Of a DNA stretch of 36,322 nt, positions 1-8,554 are shown piece after piece. The DNA is from a virus. The stretch covers positions 1-36,322 of the IMG/VR virus record IMGVR_UViG_3300008120_000245; one strand, 5' to 3'. The position numbers and the translations under genes were made by a program. How positions within the stretch are numbered: position 1 is the first letter of the stretch; the number at the start of each line of letters is the position of its first letter. The notes beneath the pieces were generated by a model. The model was not told the DNA's origin. It did no database searches and worked only from the letters and a program-made list of their open reading frames with translations.

Positions 1-955
1 TTGTGCACCTGTGGGGCCTACTTCGCCTTGAATACCTTGTACGCCCTGTGAACCTGTAGGACCTACAATACCTTGAATACCTTGAGCACCTGCTGGACCT
101 GTAACACCTTGAATACCTTGAATACCTTGTATGCCTTGGTCACCTGTAGGGCCTGTAACACCTTGAATACCTTGTATTCCTTGCGCACCTGTAGGACCTG
201 TAACGCCCTGAATACCTTGTGCACCTGTTGGGCCGGTATCACCTTGCGTACCTTGAATACCTTGAGCACCTGTAGGGCCTACTTCACCTTGAATACCTTG
301 TGCACCTGTTGGACCTGTAACGCCTTGAACGCCTTGCGCACCTGTAGGACCTGTAACGCCCTGAATACCTTGTATACCCTGAATACCTTGATCGCCAGTA
401 GGGCCTGTAACGCCTTGAATACCTTGAGCACCTGTAGGTCCTGTAACGCCTTGTATGCCCTGAATACCTGTTGGGCCTACTTCACCTTGAATACCTTGTA
501 TACCCTGAATACCTTGAATACCCTGAGAACCTGTTGGTCCTACTTCGCCTTGAATACCTTGAGCACCTGTGGGTCCTGTAACGCCTTGTATGCCTTGTAT
601 GCCTTGAGCACCTGTAGGACCTGTAACACCTTGTATACCTTGTATACCTTGATCACCTGTTGGGCCTACAATACCTTGTATGCCTTGTACGCCTTGAATA
701 CCTTGTACGCCTTGTGGACCTGTTGGCCCTACTTCGCCTTGTGGTCCTGTAGCACCTGTAGGACCTGTAACGCCTTGAATTCCTGTGGGTCCTGTTGGAC
801 CAATTTCACCTTGTGGACCTTGTGGTCCGTCTAATCCGTCTGTACCATTAACACCTGGCTCGCCTTGAGGACCTGGGCCACCTTGAACCCCAGCAGGTCC
901 TTCTACAGATGCTCCTGCTGGGCCTGCTGGACCTGTTGGGCCTGTTGCTCCGTAG
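1..955. repeat. Degenerate tandem repeat encoding collagen-like Gly-X-Y
   Basis: Short units of 9 and 15 bases (on the plus strand, variants of CCTTGAATA and ACCTGTAGG) recur for over 900 bases. They encode GIQG, GPTG and GAQG tripeptide combinations in the fibre gene. The repeat also produces long meaningless open frames on the other strand. Tandem sequence of this type can expand or contract by recombination and change the shaft length. Confidence 0.85.
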
Positions 956-1662
956 CCAATACTTTGACCATCAACAACCAAGAATCCGCCTTGAGCTGAA
1001 ATGGGTGTTCCGCCTAGGTCAATTGTATTAGCAGCAAAGTAACCAGTTTTCCAACGTTTTGTTGGTGAACCAATATCATAAACTTGATCTAATGCAGGAA
1101 TTAAACTACCAGTAATAGCTGCAGGATTAATACCAGGATCGCCTGGATCACCTTTGGGACCTTGAAGTCCTGTACCAACCAAGTGACCTGTTAATTCTTT
1201 GATAACGATCTTTAGACCAACAGGTGGCGCGCTAGAAAAAGTAATATATCCGCTGACTACTGTAAAATCAGTATTGGCATCTTGTGAAATACCGCCGACG
1301 AATACTAAGAAACTTTCAGCAGTTATACCTGGTGTAACTATATATGTAGTGGTGTTGCCGTTACCAGTATAATATCTAGTATTGGCGTTAAAAGCAGTAC
1401 CGCCTGGATTACCATTAACCCAGTTACTGCCGTTATATAATAGTGCCTGTCCGTTGACAGGGCTTGAAACTGTTACATCTGATAAATTATCTAAGCTAAT
1501 ACCAGCTAAGTCTTTAAAAAACTTTACTGAATTATCAGATGCTTTAAAATAAATTCTGCCATCAGCATAATTAATGGCTAACTCGCCATACTCGAGATCA
1601 CTTGTAGCAGGAACTTTACCTACTACCGATGATTTCTTAAGAATAATCTTATTTGTTGCCAT
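1..1662 (-). CDS. Collagen-like phage tail fibre protein (C-terminus beyond the left edge)
   Basis: The frame opens at ATG 1660-1662 and stays open for 554 codons to the window edge, so the C-terminus is missing. The first ~75 residues ([15 protein letters not shown]..., then [15 protein letters not shown]) are a typical fibre N-terminus of the kind that attaches to the virion. A beta-rich stretch follows. From about residue 240 the chain becomes almost unbroken collagen-like Gly-X-Y, dominated by [10 protein letters not shown]-type units. Such regions form trimeric triple-helical shafts in phage fibres, so the receptor-binding tip is probably in the missing part. It is the last gene of the minus-strand tail block in view. 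A hairpin at 1683-1706 separates it from the previous gene, and no strong ribosome binding site is visible. Family role is well supported; the receptor is unknown. Confidence 0.85.
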   Translation of the reverse strand, partial: MATNKIILKKSSVVGKVPATSDLEYGELAINYADGRIYFKASDNSVKFFKDLAGISLDNLSDVTVSSPVNGQALLYNGSNWVNGNPGGTAFNANTRYYTGNGNTTTYIVTPGITAESFLVFVGGISQDANTDFTVVSGYITFSSAPPVGLKIVIKELTGHLVGTGLQGPKGDPGDPGINPAAITGSLIPALDQVYDIGSPTKRWKTGYFAANTIDLGGTPISAQGGFLVVDGQSIGYGATGPTGPAGPAGASVEGPAGVQGGPGPQGEPGVNGTDGLDGPQGPQGEIGPTGPTGIQGVTGPTGATGPQGEVGPTGPQGVQGIQGVQGIQGIVGPTGDQGIQGIQGVTGPTGAQGIQGIQGVTGPTGAQGIQGEVGPTGSQGIQGIQGIQGIQGEVGPTGIQGIQGVTGPTGAQGIQGVTGPTGDQGIQGIQGIQGVTGPTGAQGVQGVTGPTGAQGIQGEVGPTGAQGIQGTQGDTGPTGAQGIQGVTGPTGAQGIQGIQGVTGPTGDQGIQGIQGIQGVTGPAGAQGIQGIVGPTGSQGVQGIQGEVGPTGAQ

Positions 1663-1682
1663 AGTTAGCCCTAAAAAGGAAT

Positions 1683-1706
1683 AGGGAAACTTATAGAAGT
1701 TTCCCT
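1683..1706 (-). terminator. Hairpin between two fibre genes (possible intrinsic terminator)
   Basis: A perfect 10-bp inverted repeat (AGGGAAACTT / AAGTTTCCCT) with a 4-base ATAG loop lies between the 1727-3106 gene and the collagen fibre gene. On the minus strand it is followed a few bases later by CCTTTTT. The T tract is not directly adjacent, so it may be a partial terminator or an mRNA processing or stability element. Confidence 0.5.
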
Positions 1707-1726
1707 TTTATTAATACGCTCCGCCG

Positions 1727-3106
1727 TCAACTTGCATTAGTATTAACTGTTGCTAGGGTAAGTGCACCGCTAACGTTTGCGCTACCATCAACACTAGCAA
1801 GTGTTCCAGATGCATCGCCAGTTAAATTCAAATTACGGGCAGTTGCCCATTTTGTAGCAGTTGCAGCATTACCAACTAACTCTGCATAGACATTAGCAAC
1901 ATTTAAATCTTTGTTTAAATTCCAACGATTGTCAAGTGCAGAATATGTTATTGTTGCAGCAGTAAATCCACTTAAAGTAGTACCAACTGTTAAACCACCA
2001 CCGTCACTTAAAATAGCTGTGTTAGCACCAGGAGCAAGTTGTAAGTTTCGGTCTGCAATTGTAACTGTTGTAGAACTTACAGTAGTAGTTGTACCCTGAA
2101 CTGTTAAATCACCAGTAATAACTGCGTTACCATTAACACTGATGTTTGCTGTGGTTGTATCACCTGCAGTAACTGTACCTGTAACTGTTAACGCACCTGC
2201 ATTAACTGTAGCAGTTGTTAAAGCAGATAGGTTAATAGAACCTGTTAAACCAACTGTAACTTTATTATTAGTAACTGAAGTTACTACTCCGTTAGTACCT
2301 TCAAAAGTCACTGTATCCGTTAACAAGTTAACTTCATCTGTACCAGTATCGCCTGCAATACGTAAGGTAGTTGCAATATTAGCAGTTGTAACACCAGTTA
2401 CTAAACCTTTGGCATTAACTACTATAACAGGAATTGCTGTTGCAGATCCGTATGTAGCTGCAGTTACTCCTGAATTTGCAAGTGTAATTGCTGCTGATAT
2501 ATTTGCAGATCCGTCAAAATTTGATAATGTAGCCGTTGCATCACCAGTTAAACTTAAACTGCGCGGATTTAAAAGTCGTGTGGCAGTAGCTGAATTGCCG
2601 ACTACGTTACCAGTTACGTTACCAGTTAAATCACCAGTTACGTTACCAGTTACGTTTCCAGTAACAGCACCAGTATGAGTACCGGTAGTATTACCGGTTA
2701 CGTTACCTGTCAAGTCGCCTGTGACGTTACCTGTTACATTACCAGTGACGTTACCTGTTACGTTACCAGTTACAGGTCCTGTAAAATTACCACTAACATC
2801 ACCAGTTACATTACCCAGTAAGTTACCTACAATATCCAAGTAGGCTGCACCTTGTGCATTACGCTTAACTAAAGCGCCTGCTGTTTTTAGCGCAGTTGCT
2901 GCATCGATTGTATCAGTAAAGTATTTACCACCGATTACAACGTGATTTACAGCATTACCAGCACTTTCAGTGCCTGTACCAATGTATAAACGATCACCAC
3001 CGTTTGAGCCATTATTTGCTAGTGATGAATAAGCTAACTCACCAGCACCCAGTACCGCAGGATTACCACTTAGTTCACTGCGTTTAATTCTTAAAATAGA
3101 AGCCAT
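1727..3106 (-). CDS. Phage tail fibre protein with TGNV repeats
   Basis: A 459-residue protein. The N-terminus (MASILRIKRSELSG, then GELAYSSL and GDRLYIGTG) is a common fibre head in environmental phages. Residues ~97-170 are a long run of TGNVTGN/TGDLTGN units, which probably form a beta-helical or triple-stranded shaft. The rest is low-complexity Thr/Ala/Val beta sequence with LTGDA and DGSANVS motifs appearing twice (about residues 185 and 430). The frame ends in LATVNTNAS at the TGA of 1727-1729. The overlapping +1 frame reads MQVDGGAY and then stops at 1711-1713, which looks like a fibre C-terminus, so the natural end may have been lost by a small indel. Probably a host-recognition fibre; the structural role is inferred. 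Confidence 0.8.
   Translation of the reverse strand: MASILRIKRSELSGNPAVLGAGELAYSSLANNGSNGGDRLYIGTGTESAGNAVNHVVIGGKYFTDTIDAATALKTAGALVKRNAQGAAYLDIVGNLLGNVTGDVSGNFTGPVTGNVTGNVTGNVTGNVTGDLTGNVTGNTTGTHTGAVTGNVTGNVTGDLTGNVTGNVVGNSATATRLLNPRSLSLTGDATATLSNFDGSANISAAITLANSGVTAATYGSATAIPVIVVNAKGLVTGVTTANIATTLRIAGDTGTDEVNLLTDTVTFEGTNGVVTSVTNNKVTVGLTGSINLSALTTATVNAGALTVTGTVTAGDTTTANISVNGNAVITGDLTVQGTTTTVSSTTVTIADRNLQLAPGANTAILSDGGGLTVGTTLSGFTAATITYSALDNRWNLNKDLNVANVYAELVGNAATATKWATARNLNLTGDASGTLASVDGSANVSGALTLATVNTNAS
2605..2815. repeat. Tandem 12-base repeat encoding TGNV/TGDL
   Basis: About 17 imperfect copies of a 12-base unit (plus-strand form close to GTTACCAGTTAC) encode the TGNV shaft of the 1727-3106 fibre. 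Copies differ mainly at third codon positions, so the amino acid repeat is kept while the DNA diverges. Confidence 0.75.
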
Positions 3107-3117
3107 GTTTGTATCCT

Positions 3118-3381
3118 TTAAAATTGACCGGACTCAAAAACTTGTTGATCCAACAGGTTTGTAGCAGTCCATTTTTGATTTCCGGCATTATAAACTAATA
3201 AGCTTCCTGCCGCTAGTTGGGTTAAGTCTAAATCTTGTAACCCTTTTAACGTTGTAGCTGTGGGGCCAATCATGCCGCCTACAACTACTTTGGTTTGCGA
3301 TTGCGAAGAAACAACAACAGGTTCCTTCTTTTCTATAATAACTGCATTATTAATTTCGGTTACGATTACTTGAGTTGTCAT
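3118..3381 (-). CDS. Small fibre-associated structural protein, unknown
   Basis: An 87-residue protein. The N-terminal half is Val/Ile-rich (MTTQVIVTEINNAVIIEKKEPVVV). The second half holds GLQDLDLTQLAAGSLLVYNAGNQKW, a short motif often found at the base of phage fibres, where it is thought to link fibre segments. A closely similar motif ([26 protein letters not shown]) occurs near residue 70 of the collagen-like fibre, so the two genes share this module. The start codon overlaps the stop of the upstream gene (ATGA at 3378-3381), which suggests coupled translation. The function is inferred from context only. Confidence 0.65.
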   Translation of the reverse strand: MTTQVIVTEINNAVIIEKKEPVVVSSQSQTKVVVGGMIGPTATTLKGLQDLDLTQLAAGSLLVYNAGNQKWTATNLLDQQVFESGQF

Positions 3382-3974
3382 CTTGTAACCTCTTTAACTA
3401 AACTAATATTTCCACTAAGAAAGGGAATTACGTTACCTTGATTATCTGTTAATTCACAAGAATATACTGCTGCATCAAAGTTAAATGTGCGTGTTATAGT
3501 TGAACTAATTTTTAATGTAATTGTGTAGTTAATTGGATCTATAACAATTCCGCCATTAGCACTTGTTAATTCATGAAGCACTGTAGTAGACTCTAGTGTT
3601 TCACGAATCTGCATTTGTGCAGTGTAGCCAGTAATAGGAATTGGTGTATTGTACTCTAGAGTTCCACCTGATGTATAAGCACCGTAACCTGCTGAATTAA
3701 CTTGGTTTAGGGTTACTGTAGTAGATGTTTTGCCAGTAACCAAATAGTATGCATCTTCACTAATAGTGTTAATGTCTTTCATGCCATTAACACCAGTTAC
3801 TCGTACTCTCCAATTTAAGGGGACGCCATGTGCACTACTAGTAGTAATTACACAAGGCGCTGCTTGAGTAATAGCAGAAATTGGTGCATATTGTTTTGTT
3901 TCTGACTCCCAGCGAAGAGTCTCTGCAAAAGTACTGCCTTGGTAAATTTTATAACTAATCTTTGCTGGTTCCAT
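3378..3974 (-). CDS. Tail/baseplate structural protein with an FCCH-like beta domain
   Basis: A 198-residue protein. Residues ~1-20 and 115-198 resemble the split beta-sandwich of small baseplate/fibre adaptor proteins (YKIYQGSTFAETLRW; later TGYTAQMQIRETLES and AAVYSCELTDNQGNVIPFLSGNISL). Inserted at ~30-110 is a domain with SAHGVPLNWRVRVTGVNGM and AYYLVTGKTSTTVTL, which matches the small beta-barrel that phage annotation often labels E1-FCCH-like. It lies in the fibre cluster and overlaps the next gene by four bases. Probably an adaptor between the tail tip and a fibre. The family match is by eye. Confidence 0.65.
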   Translation of the reverse strand: MEPAKISYKIYQGSTFAETLRWESETKQYAPISAITQAAPCVITTSSAHGVPLNWRVRVTGVNGMKDINTISEDAYYLVTGKTSTTVTLNQVNSAGYGAYTSGGTLEYNTPIPITGYTAQMQIRETLESTTVLHELTSANGGIVIDPINYTITLKISSTITRTFNFDAAVYSCELTDNQGNVIPFLSGNISLVKEVTR

Positions 3975-3978
3975 TATT

Positions 3979-4329
3979 TTACCTTACTTTCTTTGCTGCT
4001 GCAAGTGTAGCCGACACTCTAAATTTATTTACTTCTTCTGTTAGAGCTACAACTTCGGTTTGTAGTTGCTGATTCTCAAGGCATAACTGTGCTAGTTGTG
4101 AATTTAATAAAATCATTTCTTGCTGCAAGCGATTTAATTCAGTTGCTAGTAAGCCATTCTGTTCGCTCATACGTTCTAGTTCCGTGTGCATTAAACTAAT
4201 AATGCTAGTTTCCGCACCAGTACTTTTCCAGTCTTTTAGAAGTTTCTGTATTCCAACTGAGAAAGCAACAACTGCTAACGCAACTAGTGAAACTGTCTGA
4301 ATGACGCTGTGGTTATCAATCTCCACCAT
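3979..4329 (-). CDS. Small membrane-anchored coiled-coil protein
   Basis: A 116-residue protein with one clear transmembrane segment at ~11-28 (VSLVALAVVAFSVGIQ) followed by a coiled coil at ~48-105 with regular Leu heptads and many Glu/Gln. The layout (short N-terminus, membrane anchor, long helical C-terminus) resembles inner-membrane spanins and some holin-associated proteins, but no lysin is visible here, so a lysis role is only a possibility. It is the first gene after the terminator at 4485-4519 and has its own consensus promoter (4453-4481) and a strong ribosome binding site (AAGGAG at 4338-4343, 8 bases before ATG). Confidence 0.6.
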   Translation of the reverse strand: MVEIDNHSVIQTVSLVALAVVAFSVGIQKLLKDWKSTGAETSIISLMHTELERMSEQNGLLATELNRLQQEMILLNSQLAQLCLENQQLQTEVVALTEEVNKFRVSATLAAAKKVR

Positions 4330-4452
4330 AATCAGATCTCCTTATTAGCAGTGGTTATATATTTAATTATAATCCAAACGGCGAGTCCGCCTTTTAAATT
4401 GGGGTAAAAGCTTGTCAAGAAAAAATATTGAAATGTTCTGACATTTTGGTAT

Positions 4453-4481
4453 ATTATACCACAAGGGCGCAGACTTGTCAA
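4453..4481 (-). promoter_or_regulatory. Perfect-consensus sigma70 promoter upstream of the 3979-4329 gene
   Basis: On the minus strand TTGACA (4476-4481) is followed by a 17-base spacer and TATAAT (4453-4458), an exact match to the consensus in both boxes. It lies directly after a strong terminator, so it restarts transcription for the membrane protein and the fibre genes below it. A second TTGACA at 4413-4418 lacks a good -10 box. Confidence 0.85.
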
Positions 4482-4484
4482 TGC

Positions 4485-4519
4485 AAAAAAATACCCTGCC
4501 CAAAGATTGGACAGGGTAT
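4485..4519 (-). terminator. Intrinsic terminator after the 4544-4837 gene
   Basis: An 8-bp stem (4491-4498 with 4512-4519), one C/A mismatch, four further pairs (CCAA/TTGG) and a 3-base loop are followed on the minus strand by seven T residues (4485-4491). On the plus strand the same stem is followed by TAGTTTTT, so it may work in both directions. It ends the long tail operon. Confidence 0.85.
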
Positions 4520-4543
4520 AGTTTTTGCGAAAGTTTAGGGATT

Positions 4544-4837
4544 TTACTGTGGTGCAAGCACTGACGGACTAGAAGGTATATTTTCTAAAACCACCGGTTG
4601 TGGTAGATAAGTGAGAATTTCATCCCCACCAGTTAAGTTTTGGACTAGCGCTAGTCGCTGTTCGTAAGGTAGTGTTTGTGGGTATAATACTTGTATGTAA
4701 TCATGTAAGGCTGTTCCAGTTAAGTACTTTCCATCTATAAATGGAGCCATATAATTATATGCTTCTTGTCCTTCAAACTGTATGCCCAAAGTACCCTGTT
4801 GAGGGTCGAAACTAACTATTTTATAAATATAAGCCAT
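4544..4837 (-). CDS. Unknown small protein downstream of the large adhesin
   Basis: A 97-residue soluble protein (MAYIYKIVSFDPQQGTLGIQF... ending PSSPSVLAPQ). It begins a few bases after the 1128-residue adhesin gene and is the last gene before a terminator, a position where phages often encode a fibre assembly chaperone or a small tail accessory protein. No domain is recognised. The N-terminal half looks like a small beta domain (KIVSFDPQQGTLGIQFEG) and the middle is helical. Confidence 0.6.
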   Translation of the reverse strand: MAYIYKIVSFDPQQGTLGIQFEGQEAYNYMAPFIDGKYLTGTALHDYIQVLYPQTLPYEQRLALVQNLTGGDEILTYLPQPVVLENIPSSPSVLAPQ

Positions 4838-4841
4838 TGTA

Positions 4842-7800
4842 TTATCCTAACCACATTACAATTCCGCGGAAACCTGCTCCGCCGCCACCACCGTTAACAC
4901 CTCCGCCACCGCCACTTCCGTAGAAAGTAGCTGCTCCGCCAGCAGCCTGTGTAACAGTATTACTAGAAGCTCCACTTCCACCTCCACTTCCTGCAGCAGG
5001 TGCTCCAGGCGTAGCATTGCGGCTTGCTCCGCCACCACCACCGGCTACGTAATATGTGGCATTGGTTGTAACTGAGGTTCCATATCCACCATCTCCACCT
5101 TCTCCACCTCCACCAGGAAATCCAGTAGAAGAAGATCCACCACCACCACCTCCACCTTCATTATTACCACTACCGCCACTAAAACCAGCTCCTGAGGCTC
5201 CGCCGCTAAAACCTGATCCTGGGTTACCGCCTGCAGCAGATTGAGTGCCACCAGTGTCGCCACTAATTGAACTAGTTCCTCCTGCTGTTGGTGAAGAACC
5301 TCCGGAACCTGCTGCTCCAGCCGTAATTGTTAACACTTGTCCTGGAGATACGCTATAAGTAATATCGCGCAGTCTGCCTGCACCGCCTCCGCCTTTAGCA
5401 GGAGTAGTTCCTGCAGAACCACCACCTCCACCTCCACCTCCACCAACTAGTACTACTCGTATACTAGTTCTACCTGCTGGTACTGTCCATAATAATGACG
5501 TTGCAGTATTGTCATAACTATACCAAATAGGATCTGTTATAGTGACTGCAGGTATTGTAAAACTAAAACTACCTCCAGGAGAGCAAGTAACTGTTACTGT
5601 TTCTTGCGCAACGCTTGAAGTAGGGCTAGTAGTTGTTATTGTAATTGAAGTATCTGTTTGCTGGTTACTACCAACAACAAAAGAAGTTGGAGAAACACTT
5701 GCTCGTGCTGAGTTGTCTGATACTGTTACAGTAACACCACTAGCATTGTTTGACCTAAGCGTGAATACATGACTACTTCCATTGGCAATGGAAGTAGGAG
5801 CATTTAATATTTGATAAGATGCTGCAGCTCTGGAAGTATCGCTAATTGTTACACTTGTAGAGGCTAGCCCATTGTTTAGTGCAATACTAAATGTTTCTGT
5901 GCCTTCATCCGTGGACAAATCATTACTAACTGTGTAAGAAAGTACGGAGCCGTTTGATACTGTTCCTGTTAGACTTGCTGAGTTAATATCTGCTGAACTT
6001 ACTCCACTAATAGTATACCCAAAGCTACCGCTTTGATTAGTAGCAAAAGTTATAGTAAAACTTTGTCCTTCATTAACACTTGCAACACTACGAGTTAATG
6101 TATAAGAAGGTGTTGCTGCTACAGAAGTATCATTAATAGTAATGTTGTTACTTTGTGCAACCATTGAACCACTTACACTAGCTTGTATTCTAAAATACTC
6201 TTTGCCTTCATTAGTAGAAAGATCATTTCCTACTGAGTAAGTTACACTAACATTTCCTGAACTATTAGTATTTCCTACAGTATAAGATGTTGTATTAAGA
6301 GTTACGTCGGAAACACCACTTGTTCCACTAGAAGGTGCTATTACTGAAAATGTTACTGCGGCATTAGCAGCATAACTAAAGTTAAACTGTACAGAGCTAG
6401 TTGTGCCTTCATTCATATCAGACACAGCTCCAAAACTATATGATGGCGTAACGTTTGTTAGTATAATATCTTTAAAAGCTTGAATTGTTCCTGTGGCACT
6501 ACCAGTTCGTAAATGTAGTCGCACAGTTGTATTTGCAGTTACAATTCCTGCTGAATAGTTTATATTAGTACTAAATGTGTCTGAATTTACTATAACAGTA
6601 CTTGAACTTGGTACCACTAACGCGTTATCTGTTGTTAGATACAATGTAGTGCCATTTACATTGGTTGCACTAACAGTTACCGCATAAGTGTTAGACTCAT
6701 TCCAATTATCTGCTGCTGCTATTGAGTATCCAATTGTCTTACTAGTATCGTTTACTGTAATGTCATTACTTGTATAAGTAACGCCGTCTACTGTTGCTGT
6801 TAATCTAAAACCTTCTGGACCTTCCGTAGTTTGATCTGGTGCTGCTGAATACTGAACATTTATTGAAGTGGCTGCATTGCCAATAACTGTCCAACTACTT
6901 GTTAATAAAGTTCCGTCACTTGATCCAGAAATACTTGTACCAGTACTAGGTGCTACTACTGAAAATGTTACAACTTTGCCATCAGCATTTGTAGCATTAA
7001 AAGTTGTGAATCCTGTTGAGCCTTCATTTACGTTTCCAGGTGTACTCCAACTGTAACTTGGTGGTGTAAATGTGCTGGTATCATTAACAGTAACGCTAAC
7101 ACTTGGTGCTAAATTATCTAAACTTAGTATAAACGTCTCTGTACCTTCGTTGGTAGATACATCATTTGCAAATGTAAAACTAGCGGTAGCAGTATTGTTG
7201 TAAACTACAAAACTACCTGTCATTGCACCAGAACTTAAATCAGCTGCGGTAATTCCTGTAACTGTATACGGAAAATTACTGCCATCTGCAACTAGTGTAG
7301 TTGTTAGAGTAACTGTTACACTAGTACCTTCATTTCTTGTTGAAAAATTTGATGATAGTGTGTAAGTAGGGTTACTACCTCCACCTCCACCTCCGGGCGA
7401 TACGGCTTGATAAAAATCAGCGTTTGCAACAATAACAGATAACTGATTATTATTACCACTAGTAAAAGTTGTTTGTGTTAGTGGCCAGGCATAGTCTTCG
7501 TTATAGTATTCTACAATATATAATCTGGTATATAGTGTACTACCTATTCTTTTAAATGCTGTTTGATACAAATATTCTTCGTGAGCAATACTATTTTGAG
7601 GACCTTTGTTAATTCTTAAGGCATGAAAATCCGGTAACATAAATATCGGATTAGTGGGCACAGATAAAGCAATAGAAACTGGGGTAGTTCCATAGTTATT
7701 TGCATTTGCTCCTGATATAGAAAATGCAAATGTATCTGTAATACTATAAGGCACTAATTGTATTAAATTACTGTCAAAAGTTTTTCTTTGTGGGTTAGCA

Positions 7801-8228
7801 CTATTATACATTCTTAATGCTGGGCCTGTAGAAGCAATATTTTCTAAACCTACAGCATCTACTGCAAATATATACGCTGTAGGTAAGGTATACGTTAAGG
7901 CACTGCCAGTAGAATTAGCATAAACATAACAAATAAGGTTACTTTGTGAATATGCAATAGATGTTTCAAAGTTATAGTATACATCATTAGTGCCATTATC
8001 AGGCAGAGTCCACATTACTATATAACTACTTCCAACTCCTATAAAAGGTACTGCAGTCGAACTTACATATTCTCGTTTTATATACCCAGGGTGTATAAAA
8101 CCTGTGGCAGCTTCTGTAAAAGTAGGTGTTGTATTAAACTCTATTTTTTGTACAAATGTAGGGTTAAAGTACTCGCTATCAACCAACAGCTCTGAATCAT
8201 CATTTATTATTCTTAGACCATAGGTCAT
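4842..8228 (-). CDS. Large tail adhesin: Calx-beta-like repeats plus glycine-rich tip
   Basis: A 1128-residue protein. Residues 1-~285 form a virion-proximal domain (MTYGLRIINDDSELLVDSEYF). From ~290 to ~890 there are six ~100-residue beta-sandwich repeats. Repeats 1, 2, 4 and 5 carry the Calx-beta signature VNEGxS...T(N/D)EGxExF...(V/I)NDTS; repeat 3 is degenerate and repeat 6 is more Ig-like. From ~910 the protein is extremely glycine-rich (runs of 6-9 Gly, GGGGAGRLRD, GGAGFRGIVMWLG end), matching the Gly-rich domain at the tip of many phage fibres, where packed polyglycine helices can carry receptor-binding loops. Calx-beta repeats usually bind calcium, and Asp/Glu are present at the expected positions. 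Most likely a receptor-binding adhesin projecting from the tail tip. Confidence 0.8.
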   Translation of the reverse strand: MTYGLRIINDDSELLVDSEYFNPTFVQKIEFNTTPTFTEAATGFIHPGYIKREYVSSTAVPFIGVGSSYIVMWTLPDNGTNDVYYNFETSIAYSQSNLICYVYANSTGSALTYTLPTAYIFAVDAVGLENIASTGPALRMYNSANPQRKTFDSNLIQLVPYSITDTFAFSISGANANNYGTTPVSIALSVPTNPIFMLPDFHALRINKGPQNSIAHEEYLYQTAFKRIGSTLYTRLYIVEYYNEDYAWPLTQTTFTSGNNNQLSVIVANADFYQAVSPGGGGGGSNPTYTLSSNFSTRNEGTSVTVTLTTTLVADGSNFPYTVTGITAADLSSGAMTGSFVVYNNTATASFTFANDVSTNEGTETFILSLDNLAPSVSVTVNDTSTFTPPSYSWSTPGNVNEGSTGFTTFNATNADGKVVTFSVVAPSTGTSISGSSDGTLLTSSWTVIGNAATSINVQYSAAPDQTTEGPEGFRLTATVDGVTYTSNDITVNDTSKTIGYSIAAADNWNESNTYAVTVSATNVNGTTLYLTTDNALVVPSSSTVIVNSDTFSTNINYSAGIVTANTTVRLHLRTGSATGTIQAFKDIILTNVTPSYSFGAVSDMNEGTTSSVQFNFSYAANAAVTFSVIAPSSGTSGVSDVTLNTTSYTVGNTNSSGNVSVTYSVGNDLSTNEGKEYFRIQASVSGSMVAQSNNITINDTSVAATPSYTLTRSVASVNEGQSFTITFATNQSGSFGYTISGVSSADINSASLTGTVSNGSVLSYTVSNDLSTDEGTETFSIALNNGLASTSVTISDTSRAAASYQILNAPTSIANGSSHVFTLRSNNASGVTVTVSDNSARASVSPTSFVVGSNQQTDTSITITTTSPTSSVAQETVTVTCSPGGSFSFTIPAVTITDPIWYSYDNTATSLLWTVPAGRTSIRVVLVGGGGGGGGGSAGTTPAKGGGGAGRLRDITYSVSPGQVLTITAGAAGSGGSSPTAGGTSSISGDTGGTQSAAGGNPGSGFSGGASGAGFSGGSGNNEGGGGGGGSSSTGFPGGGGEGGDGGYGTSVTTNATYYVAGGGGGASRNATPGAPAAGSGGGSGASSNTVTQAAGGAATFYGSGGGGGVNGGGGGAGFRGIVMWLG

Positions 8229-8236
8229 AGGTATCC

Positions 8237-8554
8237 TTACTTAACAAAAATATACAAAACTGTGTCGTCATAATAAAAACTAGCACTAGTAACACCAATT
8301 GCTGAATTTTCTGTAAAAGTTATTCTTGGAATATTGTTGACTACTCCAACAAACCATATATGTCCACCTGGCCTAAGTTGCATAGGCCTAATACTTCTGC
8401 CTGTATATTGTGGGAATTCTACAACTGTTTGTAGTCCTGCAGTCCCACTTTTGGATATAGTATATGCTTGTCCAAAAACTCCACTTTTGGTGGAGTTTTG
8501 TAACACAACAGTAGTTCCGTCACTTTTATAGGTTTTTAATCCATAAGTTGCCAT
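8237..8554 (-). CDS. Small tail-tip associated protein, unknown
   Basis: A 105-residue beta-rich protein. Its N-terminus (MATYGLKTYKSDGTTVVLQ) resembles the start of the next, larger adhesin (MTYGLRIINDDSELLV), so both may use a shared attachment fold. Its ATG overlaps the stop codon of the gene before it (TAATG at 8552-8556), indicating coupled translation. No catalytic motif is seen. Probably a minor virion component or small adhesin. Confidence 0.6.
   Translation of the reverse strand: MATYGLKTYKSDGTTVVLQNSTKSGVFGQAYTISKSGTAGLQTVVEFPQYTGRSIRPMQLRPGGHIWFVGVVNNIPRITFTENSAIGVTSASFYYDDTVLYIFVK

Noticed and set aside
73-834. Long plus-strand ORF with a Cys/Thr/Leu/Asn repeat pattern
   Set aside because: It is the antisense of the collagen-like repeat. 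The repeat lacks stops in several frames, the protein is pure low-complexity reflection of it, and no promoter or ribosome site precedes it.
1-955. Possible CRISPR array or variable-number non-coding repeat
   Set aside because: There are no unique spacers of constant length; the unit is codon-phased Gly-X-Y inside one open frame.
2142-2678. Plus-strand 178-codon ORF rich in Val/Pro
   Set aside because: It mirrors the repetitive fibre gene on the minus strand, which has clear fibre motifs and fits the gene row.
4413-4418. Second TTGACA box upstream of the membrane coiled-coil gene
   Set aside because: The best -10 at correct spacing is TAAAAG; the perfect promoter at 4453-4481 explains expression better.
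4363-4557. Minus-strand 64-codon ORF between two genes
   Set aside because: It runs through the terminator and the consensus promoter and has no ribosome site.
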